From Synoicihabitans lomoniglobus (GTDB taxonomy: Bacteria > Verrucomicrobiota > Verrucomicrobiia > Opitutales > Opitutaceae), in the NCBI RefSeq assembly GCF_029023725.1, contig NZ_CP119075.1, positions 3,653,501 through 3,717,500 on the forward strand: a stretch of DNA of 64,000 nucleotides. Direction: 5' to 3'. The translations under genes were made by a program, and so were the position numbers. The notes beneath the pieces were generated by a model. It did not search any database, was not told the origin of the DNA, and saw nothing but the letters and a program-made list of their open reading frames with translations. Below, piece after piece: positions 16,857 through 23,979 of the stretch; position 1 is the stretch's first letter, and each line of letters starts with the position of its first letter.

Positions 16857-17504
16857 ATGCAAATCGAGGCGCGAATTTCCAAGGAATGGCGGCGGCGCAT
16901 GATCTTCATGGGCATCATGATCTGGGGCTCCGCGCTTTGGTTTGCCTCCGACGGTTATCTCGTCTGGCCCGCCGAGGCCGAGCGTTACCAAACACTCGTG
17001 GAACTCACCGCCGACCAAGTGCCGGAAGGCACGAAGTTGACCGAGAAAACTCCCGAAGTGAAACGCATCTGGGAAGCCTACGCCCGTGAGCACGATCTCA
17101 AAACCAAGGTCCCCAAGAACCGCACCGCCGGCGACCTCGCCGGTCAGCGCGGAATCGCGGGTTTTCTCACGTTGATCGGACTGGTCTTCACCACCTGGTT
17201 CGTGCTGCAACACCGCCGCAGCGTGACCGTCGAAGGAGACGTAATCACCGGCGCCAGCGGTGAAAAGGTGGGCCTCGACGACATCGTGGAAGTCGACCGC
17301 CGCAAGTGGGTCGACAAGGGTATCGCCTACGGCATTTATGACGCCAACGGCAAACGCCGCCGCCTCTGTTTGGATGACCACAAATTCATCGGATGCGAAG
17401 CCATCATCCTGGAAGCCGAACGCCGCATCAAAGCGCGCACCGCGGCGACTTCGCCGACCGATTCGGCCGTCGCAGACACCCCGCCAGATTCGTCACAAAC
17501 GTGA
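16857..17504 (+). CDS. hypothetical two-helix membrane protein
   Basis: A 215-residue protein with two membrane helices (MIFMGIMIWGSALWFASDGY near residue 15; GIAGFLTLIGLVFTTWFVL near residue 105) separated by a soluble, charged loop. The C-terminal 90 residues (RSVTVEGDVITGASGEKVGL, then DDIVEVDRRKWVDKGIAYGI) resemble a bacterial PH-like domain, but I cannot name a family. I prefer the ATG at 16857 to a start at 16776, because the upstream residues are Pro/Arg-rich and lie before a typical membrane-protein N-terminus. It follows the PilX-like gene by 117 bp and may belong to the same operon. Confidence 0.72.
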   Translation: MQIEARISKEWRRRMIFMGIMIWGSALWFASDGYLVWPAEAERYQTLVELTADQVPEGTKLTEKTPEVKRIWEAYAREHDLKTKVPKNRTAGDLAGQRGIAGFLTLIGLVFTTWFVLQHRRSVTVEGDVITGASGEKVGLDDIVEVDRRKWVDKGIAYGIYDANGKRRRLCLDDHKFIGCEAIILEAERRIKARTAATSPTDSAVADTPPDSSQT

Positions 17505-17557
17505 CGCCGGCATGGCGAACGGGTGGCCGGAAAGTGACATTGGTTACGTTGTTTTGA

Positions 17558-17590
17558 CGTAGGCCGGACACGCTTGCGTGTCACCCGGCG
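17558..17590 (+). repeat. GTAG-headed REP-like palindrome
   Basis: GTAG (17559-17562) is followed by a hairpin with a perfect core GACACGC-TT-GCGTGTC (17567-17582) and an outer GCCG/CGGC pair (17563-17566 / 17586-17589) around a small bulge. A GTAG head followed by an imperfect palindrome is the REP architecture. Two similar elements occur at 29989 and 56055. Confidence 0.5.
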
Positions 17591-17648
17591 AAGGACTGGG
17601 AGGAGGGATGTCGCACGGCGAATGATTCGCCCGCGGCGTTCCGCCACC

Positions 17649-18392
17649 ATGATCAAATCTCCTTCGTCGACGGCCGTTATCACCGAACGTTACCGGGTGC
17701 GCTTGGCCGCGTCCGCCGCCGATTTACGCGCCGCGCAACGGTTGCGATTTCACGTGTTCAACCTGGAACTCCACGAGGGTTTGGTGGATTCCCACCTGAC
17801 GGGCTTGGATTGCGATCCCTTCGACGCCGTGTGCGCGCACTTGGTGGTGGAAGAACGCGAAACGAATACCGTCGTCGGCACCTATCGACTGCAAACCGGC
17901 GCGAGTGCGAAGGATCATCTCGGCTACTACAGTGAGCAGGAGTTCGATTTCTCCCCGTTCGAGGGCGAGCGCCAACGCATCCTGGAACTGGGGCGCGCCT
18001 GTGTGGCGGCGGAGCATCGCAATCAACTCGTGCTCGGACTGCTGTGGCGGGGCATCCTCAACTACGCCCGCGACCGCGGACTGCGTTTTCTCCTCGGCTG
18101 CAGTTCCCTTTCCTCCCAGGACGAGGCGGGCGCCATCGTGACCTACCAGGGATTGGCCGCCCGGTTTCTAGTCGCAGAACGGTGGCGCACCCTGCCCGTC
18201 CACGCCTGCCGGTGCCAGCGGGGACCGGCGGAGCCGCTGGCGGTGCCTCGCCTCATGGTCGCCTATCTGAGCGCGGGGTCCCGCATCTGTGGCGAGCCGG
18301 CCATCGACCGCGAGTTCGGCACCATCGACTTTTTGACGTTAATGGATCTCGAGTCCGTTTCACCTCGATTTGCGCGCAAATATCTCGCGTAA
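17649..18392 (+). CDS. GNAT-family acyltransferase (OlsB/hemolysin-like)
   Basis: A 247-residue protein of the Acetyltransf_5 (OlsB-like) GNAT family. Visible family features are LRAAQRLRFHVFNLELHEGL near the N-terminus, DPFDAVCAHLVVEE, VVGTYRLQT, ILELGRACVAAEHRN (the conserved ELGR strand) and FLLGCSSLSSQD. Such enzymes transfer an acyl group from acyl-ACP, for example onto ornithine when ornithine lipids are made. No partner OlsA-type gene is adjacent, so the acceptor is open. The ATG at 17649 was chosen over an upstream start that adds an Arg-rich stretch. Probably membrane-associated or cytoplasmic. Confidence 0.85.
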   Translation: MIKSPSSTAVITERYRVRLAASAADLRAAQRLRFHVFNLELHEGLVDSHLTGLDCDPFDAVCAHLVVEERETNTVVGTYRLQTGASAKDHLGYYSEQEFDFSPFEGERQRILELGRACVAAEHRNQLVLGLLWRGILNYARDRGLRFLLGCSSLSSQDEAGAIVTYQGLAARFLVAERWRTLPVHACRCQRGPAEPLAVPRLMVAYLSAGSRICGEPAIDREFGTIDFLTLMDLESVSPRFARKYLA

Positions 18393-18400
18393 ACCAGGCG

Positions 18401-20671
18401 TCAGGGGACGCGGTAAATCTCCATCAATACCGTGCCTACGGCACCACTTTGTCCGGATGTCACGACGGTGTAAGCTCCGGCCGACAACTCGATCAACATC
18501 GCGGCATCCGCACTGCCGAGCTCCAGCGGAAAGGCTCCCACGGCATCGGCGGCCGCGACCACATCGGCCGCGTTGGCGGCCTCGCTCCAGTTGTCATTAC
18601 TCGCCAACGCCTCGCCCGCTTGCACGAGACTCACCTGAGAGTCGGCCATTGCGCCTGCCACCGAAAACCGACTCGTCAAGGTCGGGCCCACCGCGCGAAT
18701 CAACAGTTTCACCGTGCCCTCACCCGCGACCACGACGCCGGCGTTGAGCGTGGCATCGCCCGTGCCGGCAAACGCCAACGTGCTCGCGTTGGTGAGTTCG
18801 GGTCCCGTGCTGGCACCGTTGGTATCGTAGACTTCGAGCAACATCACCCCACTGCCGCCACCGTCTCCCACGGGCGTCGTGTAAACGCCCGCACCCAAGG
18901 TCTGCACCAACACGGCATCGGCACTCGCCGGCGAGAGCGCAAACGCGCCCAGCGATTTGAACGCATCGGCATAAAGCGCGGACCAGTCGTCCTGCCGCGC
19001 GAGAATTGCTCCGGCTCGAAACAGCGCCAGATCCGGATCGTCGAGCGCCGTGGTAAGGCCAAACTCCCGGAGTTCGGGACCCACCGCGCGAATCACCATC
19101 TTCTTCGTGCCCTCGCCTTCGATGACAAATCCCGCCACGGGTGATCCCGCTGCCCCGCCGATTTCCGCCCGCGTGGACAAATTCACCACGCGTGCCGGAC
19201 CAGTGAAGTTGACGGGCGCATCCTTCGCACCCGTCACGACAAACTGCCCCATCATGCCGTCGTCCTCGTGCGTGAGAATGTGGCAGTGATACATGTAGGG
19301 CACGTCGTCGTTGGCATGATCATCGAACACCGCGATGAAGCGCACGGTCGATCGCCGTCGCACGAGGATCGTATCCTTCTTGCCGGTGAGTTCCGGCGGC
19401 GGCGGTTCACCATCGATATCGAGCACGAAGAACTGCACATCGTGAATGTGAAAGGGATGCGCGTAACTCGTGTCGTTGCGAATCTCCCAAATCTCGACGG
19501 CATTGAGATGGACGGTCTGATTGACCACCCCGTGATCGAATGGCGTGTCATCCAATAAAAACGGTGAAGGCGGCGCGCCCGTCATGCGGATCGTGCGGGT
19601 CCGCGTCGCCTGCGCGGCAATGGGGCGGGCGAGCACGTTGATGGAGTCCGGCAGACTCGTTACGGCTCCCGCCGTCGACGCCACCACGCGCAGTTCCACC
19701 AACGGCAGATCCAATCCGTTGAGCGGATTGCCGCCGCCGGGGCCATTGGCCGAACCCGCAATGTCGATGCCCTCGAGCTCGGAATTAAAGGCCACCAGAT
19801 TCAGCGTCGTGCCTTGAGCGTCGCGCAGATCGATCACCACATCAATGCGCTCGCCCGGCGTGACGAGGAAACGGCTGCCCGCCAGTGGGGTCTCGCGCAA
19901 GCCGCCGTCGGTGCCGACGAGATGCAACGGTGCACCGTTGGACAAGCCTACATTGTATCCACGCGCTGATGACGCATTGAGCACGCGCAGTCGCACCATC
20001 TGCGCCGGGACTTCCAGATACGGATCGACCGCCCCGTTGACGAGCATGGTGGAACCGAGTTCGTCGACGATGAACTGGCCGTCAAAATTGATGTTTCGGT
20101 CCTGCAGGAAGATCGGAAACTCATCGACGCCGTAGGTCTGCGGGAGTCCGGCGGCAGCCTCCACTTCGTCACGCACCAGAATCATGCCCGACAACCCCTT
20201 GGTGACATGCTTGTTCGTCAAATGATGCAGATGCGGGTGATACCACATCGTCGCAGCATCATCCAAAACAGTGAAGGCCGGAGACCACGTTGCCCCGGGC
20301 GCAATCGTGGTGTGCGGTCCCCCGTCATCTTCCGGCGACACGTGCATGCCATGCCAGTGGTTGGTCGTGATCTCGCCGAGTTCGTTGGTGACATTCATCA
20401 CCACATCGTCGCCTTTGTGCATGATGAGTGTCGGCCCGAGAAAGTCGCCGTTGTAACCGGCGGTGGGCGTCACCACGCCCGGGGTGAATTCCATGGTGCC
20501 GTTCTGCATCGTGAGATCGTAAACCGGCCCCGTCAGTGTCGGCGGCACGAACAACGGCGTCTTCGCGCCCACGACCGTCGCAGCGACTAGGATCAACAAA
20601 CTCCAAGCGGCCCGACTCGGACGACGTGAACAGGAAAAAGCACGGAGGTAATTCAAAAGGGGCACATGCAT
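18401..20671 (-). CDS. multicopper oxidase with two C-terminal repeat domains
   Basis: A 756-residue exported oxidase. A signal peptide (AAWSLLILVAATVVGAKTP) follows an Arg-rich leader. The first 480 residues form three cupredoxin domains with all copper motifs: HWH (105-107), HPHLHH (145-150), HPFHIH (405-410) and HCHILTHEDDGMM (462-474) with an axial Met. The fold is CueO/SpoA-like; substrates could be Cu(I), Mn(II) or phenols. Residues about 493-616 and 628-756 are two copies of a domain (FVIEGEGTKKMVIRAVGP; then NDNW, VGAF, LLEVYD) also found in the exported proteins at 28552 and 37689. The ATG at 20669-20671 is preferred to TTG at 20699-20701. Confidence 0.9.
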   Translation of the reverse strand: MHVPLLNYLRAFSCSRRPSRAAWSLLILVAATVVGAKTPLFVPPTLTGPVYDLTMQNGTMEFTPGVVTPTAGYNGDFLGPTLIMHKGDDVVMNVTNELGEITTNHWHGMHVSPEDDGGPHTTIAPGATWSPAFTVLDDAATMWYHPHLHHLTNKHVTKGLSGMILVRDEVEAAAGLPQTYGVDEFPIFLQDRNINFDGQFIVDELGSTMLVNGAVDPYLEVPAQMVRLRVLNASSARGYNVGLSNGAPLHLVGTDGGLRETPLAGSRFLVTPGERIDVVIDLRDAQGTTLNLVAFNSELEGIDIAGSANGPGGGNPLNGLDLPLVELRVVASTAGAVTSLPDSINVLARPIAAQATRTRTIRMTGAPPSPFLLDDTPFDHGVVNQTVHLNAVEIWEIRNDTSYAHPFHIHDVQFFVLDIDGEPPPPELTGKKDTILVRRRSTVRFIAVFDDHANDDVPYMYHCHILTHEDDGMMGQFVVTGAKDAPVNFTGPARVVNLSTRAEIGGAAGSPVAGFVIEGEGTKKMVIRAVGPELREFGLTTALDDPDLALFRAGAILARQDDWSALYADAFKSLGAFALSPASADAVLVQTLGAGVYTTPVGDGGGSGVMLLEVYDTNGASTGPELTNASTLAFAGTGDATLNAGVVVAGEGTVKLLIRAVGPTLTSRFSVAGAMADSQVSLVQAGEALASNDNWSEAANAADVVAAADAVGAFPLELGSADAAMLIELSAGAYTVVTSGQSGAVGTVLMEIYRVP

Positions 20672-20750
20672 TCCGTCGCACAAACCCCGGGTCCAGGGCA
20701 ATGAAAGACTAATAATTATTAACTTTCGCCGCCGCTCTCTTTCCCCGGCG

Positions 20751-21386
20751 TCACCGCGGCCTCGTCATAAGCAACCGGTAATATTCCTCCCGTAGTGCTT
20801 CTTGTTCCTCATCGCTCACGCCCCAGACCTTGGCCTGCTCGATACCGGTCGCGATTTCGTTCATCGCTTTCGCGAACTGTTCGCGGGCTTCGGCCTCCCG
20901 TGCACGCTGCTGGAGAGACGAACCGAGCAATGGAATGGTGAAGCGATTGAGCACCAGTCGGTCGAACGCCGAGAGGTGTTTTTCCACCAGCTTCTCCGCC
21001 AACGCTTCCCCGGTGAGAAACGGCTCGATCTCGACGTTCTTTTTCGGCGGTTTGATCTCCAGACGCGGCAGCTCGACCGTCGGCAACTGCGTCGTTTCGA
21101 CCGTCACTTCCGGCAACTGCACCACTTCACGCTCGGTTTCGACATCCGGCGCGCGCGGCGGGTAGGTCACCTCTCGCGTTTTCCGAGGCGGTATGGAACG
21201 CAACCGCGGACGCTCTTGATGCGACGGATAAACTGTTTCCTCCTCCGAAACGCTCTCTTGCACGGGAGGATTATAGACCGGCATCACTTCCGCCATTTTG
21301 GCCAACACCGAATCCTCGTCGCCTCGGACGACCGACGCGATCGCGAGCGTTAAGCTCCACCGAAGGACCTGGGAACGCCCTTTCAT
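20751..21386 (-). CDS. exported Pro/Val/Glu-rich hypothetical protein
   Basis: A 211-residue protein with a signal peptide (LRWSLTLAIASVVRGDED) and no recognised family. The middle is rich in Pro, Val and Glu with a loose VELPxLEI-type periodicity (EVTVETTQLPTVELPRLEIK). The C-terminal 70 residues look helical (SAFDRLVLNRFTIPLLGSSL, then QQRAREAEAREQFAKAMNEI). It could be a periplasmic spacer or TonB-like linker, but nothing in the sequence proves this. It lies between the multicopper oxidase and MFS genes, all on the minus strand, 79 bp upstream of the oxidase start. Confidence 0.7.
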   Translation of the reverse strand: MKGRSQVLRWSLTLAIASVVRGDEDSVLAKMAEVMPVYNPPVQESVSEEETVYPSHQERPRLRSIPPRKTREVTYPPRAPDVETEREVVQLPEVTVETTQLPTVELPRLEIKPPKKNVEIEPFLTGEALAEKLVEKHLSAFDRLVLNRFTIPLLGSSLQQRAREAEAREQFAKAMNEIATGIEQAKVWGVSDEEQEALREEYYRLLMTRPR

Positions 21387-21429
21387 GGCCGGAAGTTCTA
21401 TCCGGATTCGGCCATGGGGCGAGACCCGA

Positions 21430-22581
21430 TTATGAAACGGACGGAGCCGCGGCGTTCTTCGCCCGCTTCAGTGCCACGCCGAGCATCAGAAAACCCAACA
21501 GCACGAAACCGGCGATACACTGAAACATCACCGGGTAGCCCGCGCTTTCGGCCAGTTTACCCATCAACAACGCCCCCGCCGTCGTGCCAGCCATGCGCAC
21601 CGACATCATCACACTGGAAGCCATGCCCAGCCGTCGTTGGCCCATGATCGCAGTGAGGAACAGGAGCGTTCCCACTTCCCGCCCCGCCCAGCCGAAACCG
21701 TGCAACAGATGCGGCAACCACAACCACTGCGGATCGCTGATAAATGACGTGAGCAGCATGCGCAGGCCTTGGGCGACAAAGCCGATGACCAACATTCGCG
21801 CCGCTCCGATGCGGTCGGCCAGGCGCCCCATCCATGAGAGCGTGAGCAACGCCATGAGTCCGGTCATGCCCGACAACATTCCGACCCATTCCAACGACGC
21901 GCCCATGTCGCGGGCATAGGCCGCAAAAAAACCGTGCACGCCCGGCTCCGCCATGCTGACAAAGAAGTGCGCCGCGAGAAAGAACCCCACCCGTCGAAAA
22001 CTCGTTGCCGCCACCTCATCCCCCCCGCCTGCCCGCGGAGCGGCCGGATCAGCGAGCCGCTGCACAAACCAGATCGACACCGGCAGATAGACCATCGCCG
22101 CGAAGGCCATGGAGGAGATTTGATCAAACAGCAGCGGCAGTCCGGCCGCCGCAAACAGGAATCCGAGCGAGCCAAATCGCCGGTAACCGCCAAAACCCGC
22201 CCCCGGTTTCGCCGGATCCAGATTGGCCAAGGCCAGCGCCGGCATCAGCCCCATGATCGAGGTGACGAACAGGCCACGCATGATCCCGTAAATCACGAAG
22301 TCCGCCCAGTCATCCGCGTGGGCAAACCACGCCAACGTGACGACGAGTCCAAGCGTGCCGACGATGATCCCGGACCGGAAACGCCGCGTATGGTCGGCCC
22401 ACTTTCCCCACGCCAGAGCTGTGAAGATCATCAGTCCGTTCTCCAAACCGAGGATCAATCCGATCTGAGACTCGCTCAGACCGACATCCTTCATCCGCAC
22501 GGTTTCGAAAGTGCCGAGCAACCCCAGCGCCCCGAGTTGCAGCATCGAGGCCCAACGCATTTTCCAAAGTGCCGTGATCAA
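21430..22581 (-). CDS. MFS transporter
   Basis: A 383-residue inner-membrane protein with about twelve hydrophobic segments. The MFS pattern includes the N-terminal ALGLLGTFETVRMKDVGLSE and the second-third helix loop WGKWADHTRRFRSGIIVGTL, the D/R-rich motif A region. The second half repeats this pattern (WMGRLADRIGAARMLVIGF). It resembles the nucleoside-permease / 3-phenylpropionate type of MFS proteins, but the substrate cannot be read from sequence. The frame opens with TTG at 22581; an ATG at 22560 is the more likely start. The stop lies 44 bp before the end of the adjacent exported-protein gene's start. Confidence 0.88.
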   Translation of the reverse strand: MITALWKMRWASMLQLGALGLLGTFETVRMKDVGLSESQIGLILGLENGLMIFTALAWGKWADHTRRFRSGIIVGTLGLVVTLAWFAHADDWADFVIYGIMRGLFVTSIMGLMPALALANLDPAKPGAGFGGYRRFGSLGFLFAAAGLPLLFDQISSMAFAAMVYLPVSIWFVQRLADPAAPRAGGGDEVAATSFRRVGFFLAAHFFVSMAEPGVHGFFAAYARDMGASLEWVGMLSGMTGLMALLTLSWMGRLADRIGAARMLVIGFVAQGLRMLLTSFISDPQWLWLPHLLHGFGWAGREVGTLLFLTAIMGQRRLGMASSVMMSVRMAGTTAGALLMGKLAESAGYPVMFQCIAGFVLLGFLMLGVALKRAKNAAAPSVS

Positions 22582-22673
22582 GACGGCACCCTGTTCTCAT
22601 CCTAAGCGTTCCCGCAATCCCTTCGTCGATGAATAGCCGGGCGGTAAACGCTACCGGATTGCGCTCAGGCTGG

Positions 22674-23375
22674 CTACGGCCGGAAAGCCGCCCGTTGGCG
22701 ACGTCGGCAAAACGCCATACCCAGCGCACCCAGTCCGGCGAGAGCCGCATAGGTGGAAGGTTCGGGCACCGCCGATACACCGGCTGTCATGGTAGCCGCA
22801 TATCCCCGTTGGTTGCCGTAGAGATTATAGGTGCCGCCCGCGCCTCCGCCGTTGATTATAAACGTCTGCCCGATCGACAGCGTATCCGGATCCTGGCCGG
22901 TGCCCGTGAACGACCAGTCCGTGCCGCCCACGTTGCCAATGAGGCCTTGGTTTTCTGAAACGTTGGTCGTGTTGCCGTCGCCCGCGGAAGCCACCGCCCG
23001 ATCCGAAAACCCGAACGTGTAACCCGCCGACACCGCGGCCGATCCTTCGATCAAACCGAAGGCAATATCCGCCTGCAGGCCACTCTCATCGGAGGTAACG
23101 CTCGTGCCAATGCCGCGGAGCACCCAGGTATTGGCGGCCGTGTTTTCAAACAACAACGGCGTTACACTGCGGTTCGGGTCGAGATCGTCATCGTCAAAGA
23201 ACGACCACGTCAGGGCCGTGTTATCCGCCCCGAAATCACCACCGGTCATGATGTAAACGCCTCCCGTGGCACTATCCGAGCCGCCATCGCTCAGCGAGGA
23301 ACCGATCGTGACTTGGGCTCCCAGCGGGGCCTTCAGGATTACAAGGGTGGATAGAAGCAGGAGGTATTTTCTCAT
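22674..23375 (-). CDS. PEP-CTERM exported protein
   Basis: A 233-residue exported protein. It starts with a signal peptide (MRKYLLLLSTLVILKAPLGA) and ends with a PEP-CTERM signal: VPEPSTYAALAGLGALGMAF followed by CRRRQRA. Such tails are recognised by exosortase and removed as the protein passes to the cell surface or into the exopolysaccharide matrix. The middle is a Gly/Ser/Asn/Thr-rich, probably beta-sandwich domain without recognised family. The ATG at 23373-23375 was chosen because it gives a clean signal peptide; the long upstream frame is not protein-like. No exosortase gene is in this window. Confidence 0.9.
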   Translation of the reverse strand: MRKYLLLLSTLVILKAPLGAQVTIGSSLSDGGSDSATGGVYIMTGGDFGADNTALTWSFFDDDDLDPNRSVTPLLFENTAANTWVLRGIGTSVTSDESGLQADIAFGLIEGSAAVSAGYTFGFSDRAVASAGDGNTTNVSENQGLIGNVGGTDWSFTGTGQDPDTLSIGQTFIINGGGAGGTYNLYGNQRGYAATMTAGVSAVPEPSTYAALAGLGALGMAFCRRRQRAAFRP

Positions 23376-23543
23376 GAGAATAAGGGGCGGGATAACTAGG
23401 GATTGGGGCTGAAGATGAGACCGGTCCTGTGGAGTAAAACCAGGCGGCCTCATTTGCGTGTCAGCTCCATTGAGAGCCGAACACGCGGCACCAGAATAAC
23501 GGCTTCCGCGCATGTCGTCCTGTCGTTTTGCGACTACAAGACC

Positions 23544-23568
23544 GCGCGAGGGGCGGAAAGCCTCGCGC
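23544..23568. other. perfect hairpin next to padR operator
   Basis: GCGCGAGG (23544-23551) and CCTCGCGC (23561-23568) form a perfect 8-bp stem with a 9-nt loop, directly adjoining the PadR operator. No T-run follows, so it is not a clear terminator; it may separate the divergent PEP-CTERM and PadR units. Confidence 0.4.
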
Positions 23569-23625
23569 CTTAGTGTCGTGCTTCGACAATAAAGATCTTG
23601 CTTGTTGTCGAAGTGCGACACTAAG
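23569..23625. promoter_or_regulatory. PadR operator (double inverted repeat)
   Basis: Two 21-bp arms (23569-23589 and 23605-23625) are inverted repeats of each other, matching at 19 of 21 positions around a 15-bp centre. Each arm contains its own dyad TGTCG-N5-CGACA (TGTCGTGCTTCGACA on the left). The block ends 13 bp before the padR ATG (23638), so binding would block its own transcription. This is the arrangement expected for an autoregulated PadR operator with two dimer sites. Confidence 0.75.
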
Positions 23626-23637
23626 CATGAACGCATC

Positions 23638-23979
23638 ATGGAAAAGATGCCCAAGGAACTCCTGCAAGGGACGCTCGATTTGCTGATCCTCAAGACACTC
23701 TCCACCGCGCAACTGCACGGCTGGGACATTTCCAAACGCATTGCTCTGGTTTCGAATGATCGTCTCTCGCTCAAACAGGGCTCCCTTTACCCGGCGCTGC
23801 ACCGCCTGGAAGGTCGCGGCTGGATCGAGGCCGAATGGGGCGTATCCGAGGCGGGCCGCAGCGCGAAATTCTATCGCATCACTTCCGCCGGTCGCCAACA
23901 GCTCGAAACTGAAAAAGCCCACTGGGCCTCCTTTGCCGCCGCCATGACGAGCGTGCTCAGCATGGAGGAGTCCGCATGA
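23638..23979 (+). CDS. PadR family transcriptional regulator
   Basis: A 113-residue winged-helix repressor of the PadR family. It has the characteristic MPKELLQGTLDLLILKTLST opening, a helix-turn-helix with LHGWDISKRIALVSNDRLSL, the winged segment QGSLYPALHRLEGRGWIEAE and the strand WGVSEAGRSAKFYRITSAGR, then a dimerisation helix. The ATG at 23638 gives the canonical start. The stop overlaps the permease start (ATGA at 23976-23979), so both are translationally coupled. It almost certainly controls this operon through the inverted repeats at 23569-23625; the inducing signal is unknown. Confidence 0.95.
   Translation: MEKMPKELLQGTLDLLILKTLSTAQLHGWDISKRIALVSNDRLSLKQGSLYPALHRLEGRGWIEAEWGVSEAGRSAKFYRITSAGRQQLETEKAHWASFAAAMTSVLSMEESA

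Noticed and set aside
15696..17381. 561-residue open frame opposite the PilX-like gene and its neighbour
   Set aside because: Gly/Val/Asp/His-rich antisense pattern typical of GC-rich codon shadows; it overlaps two well-supported genes and has no recognisable motif.
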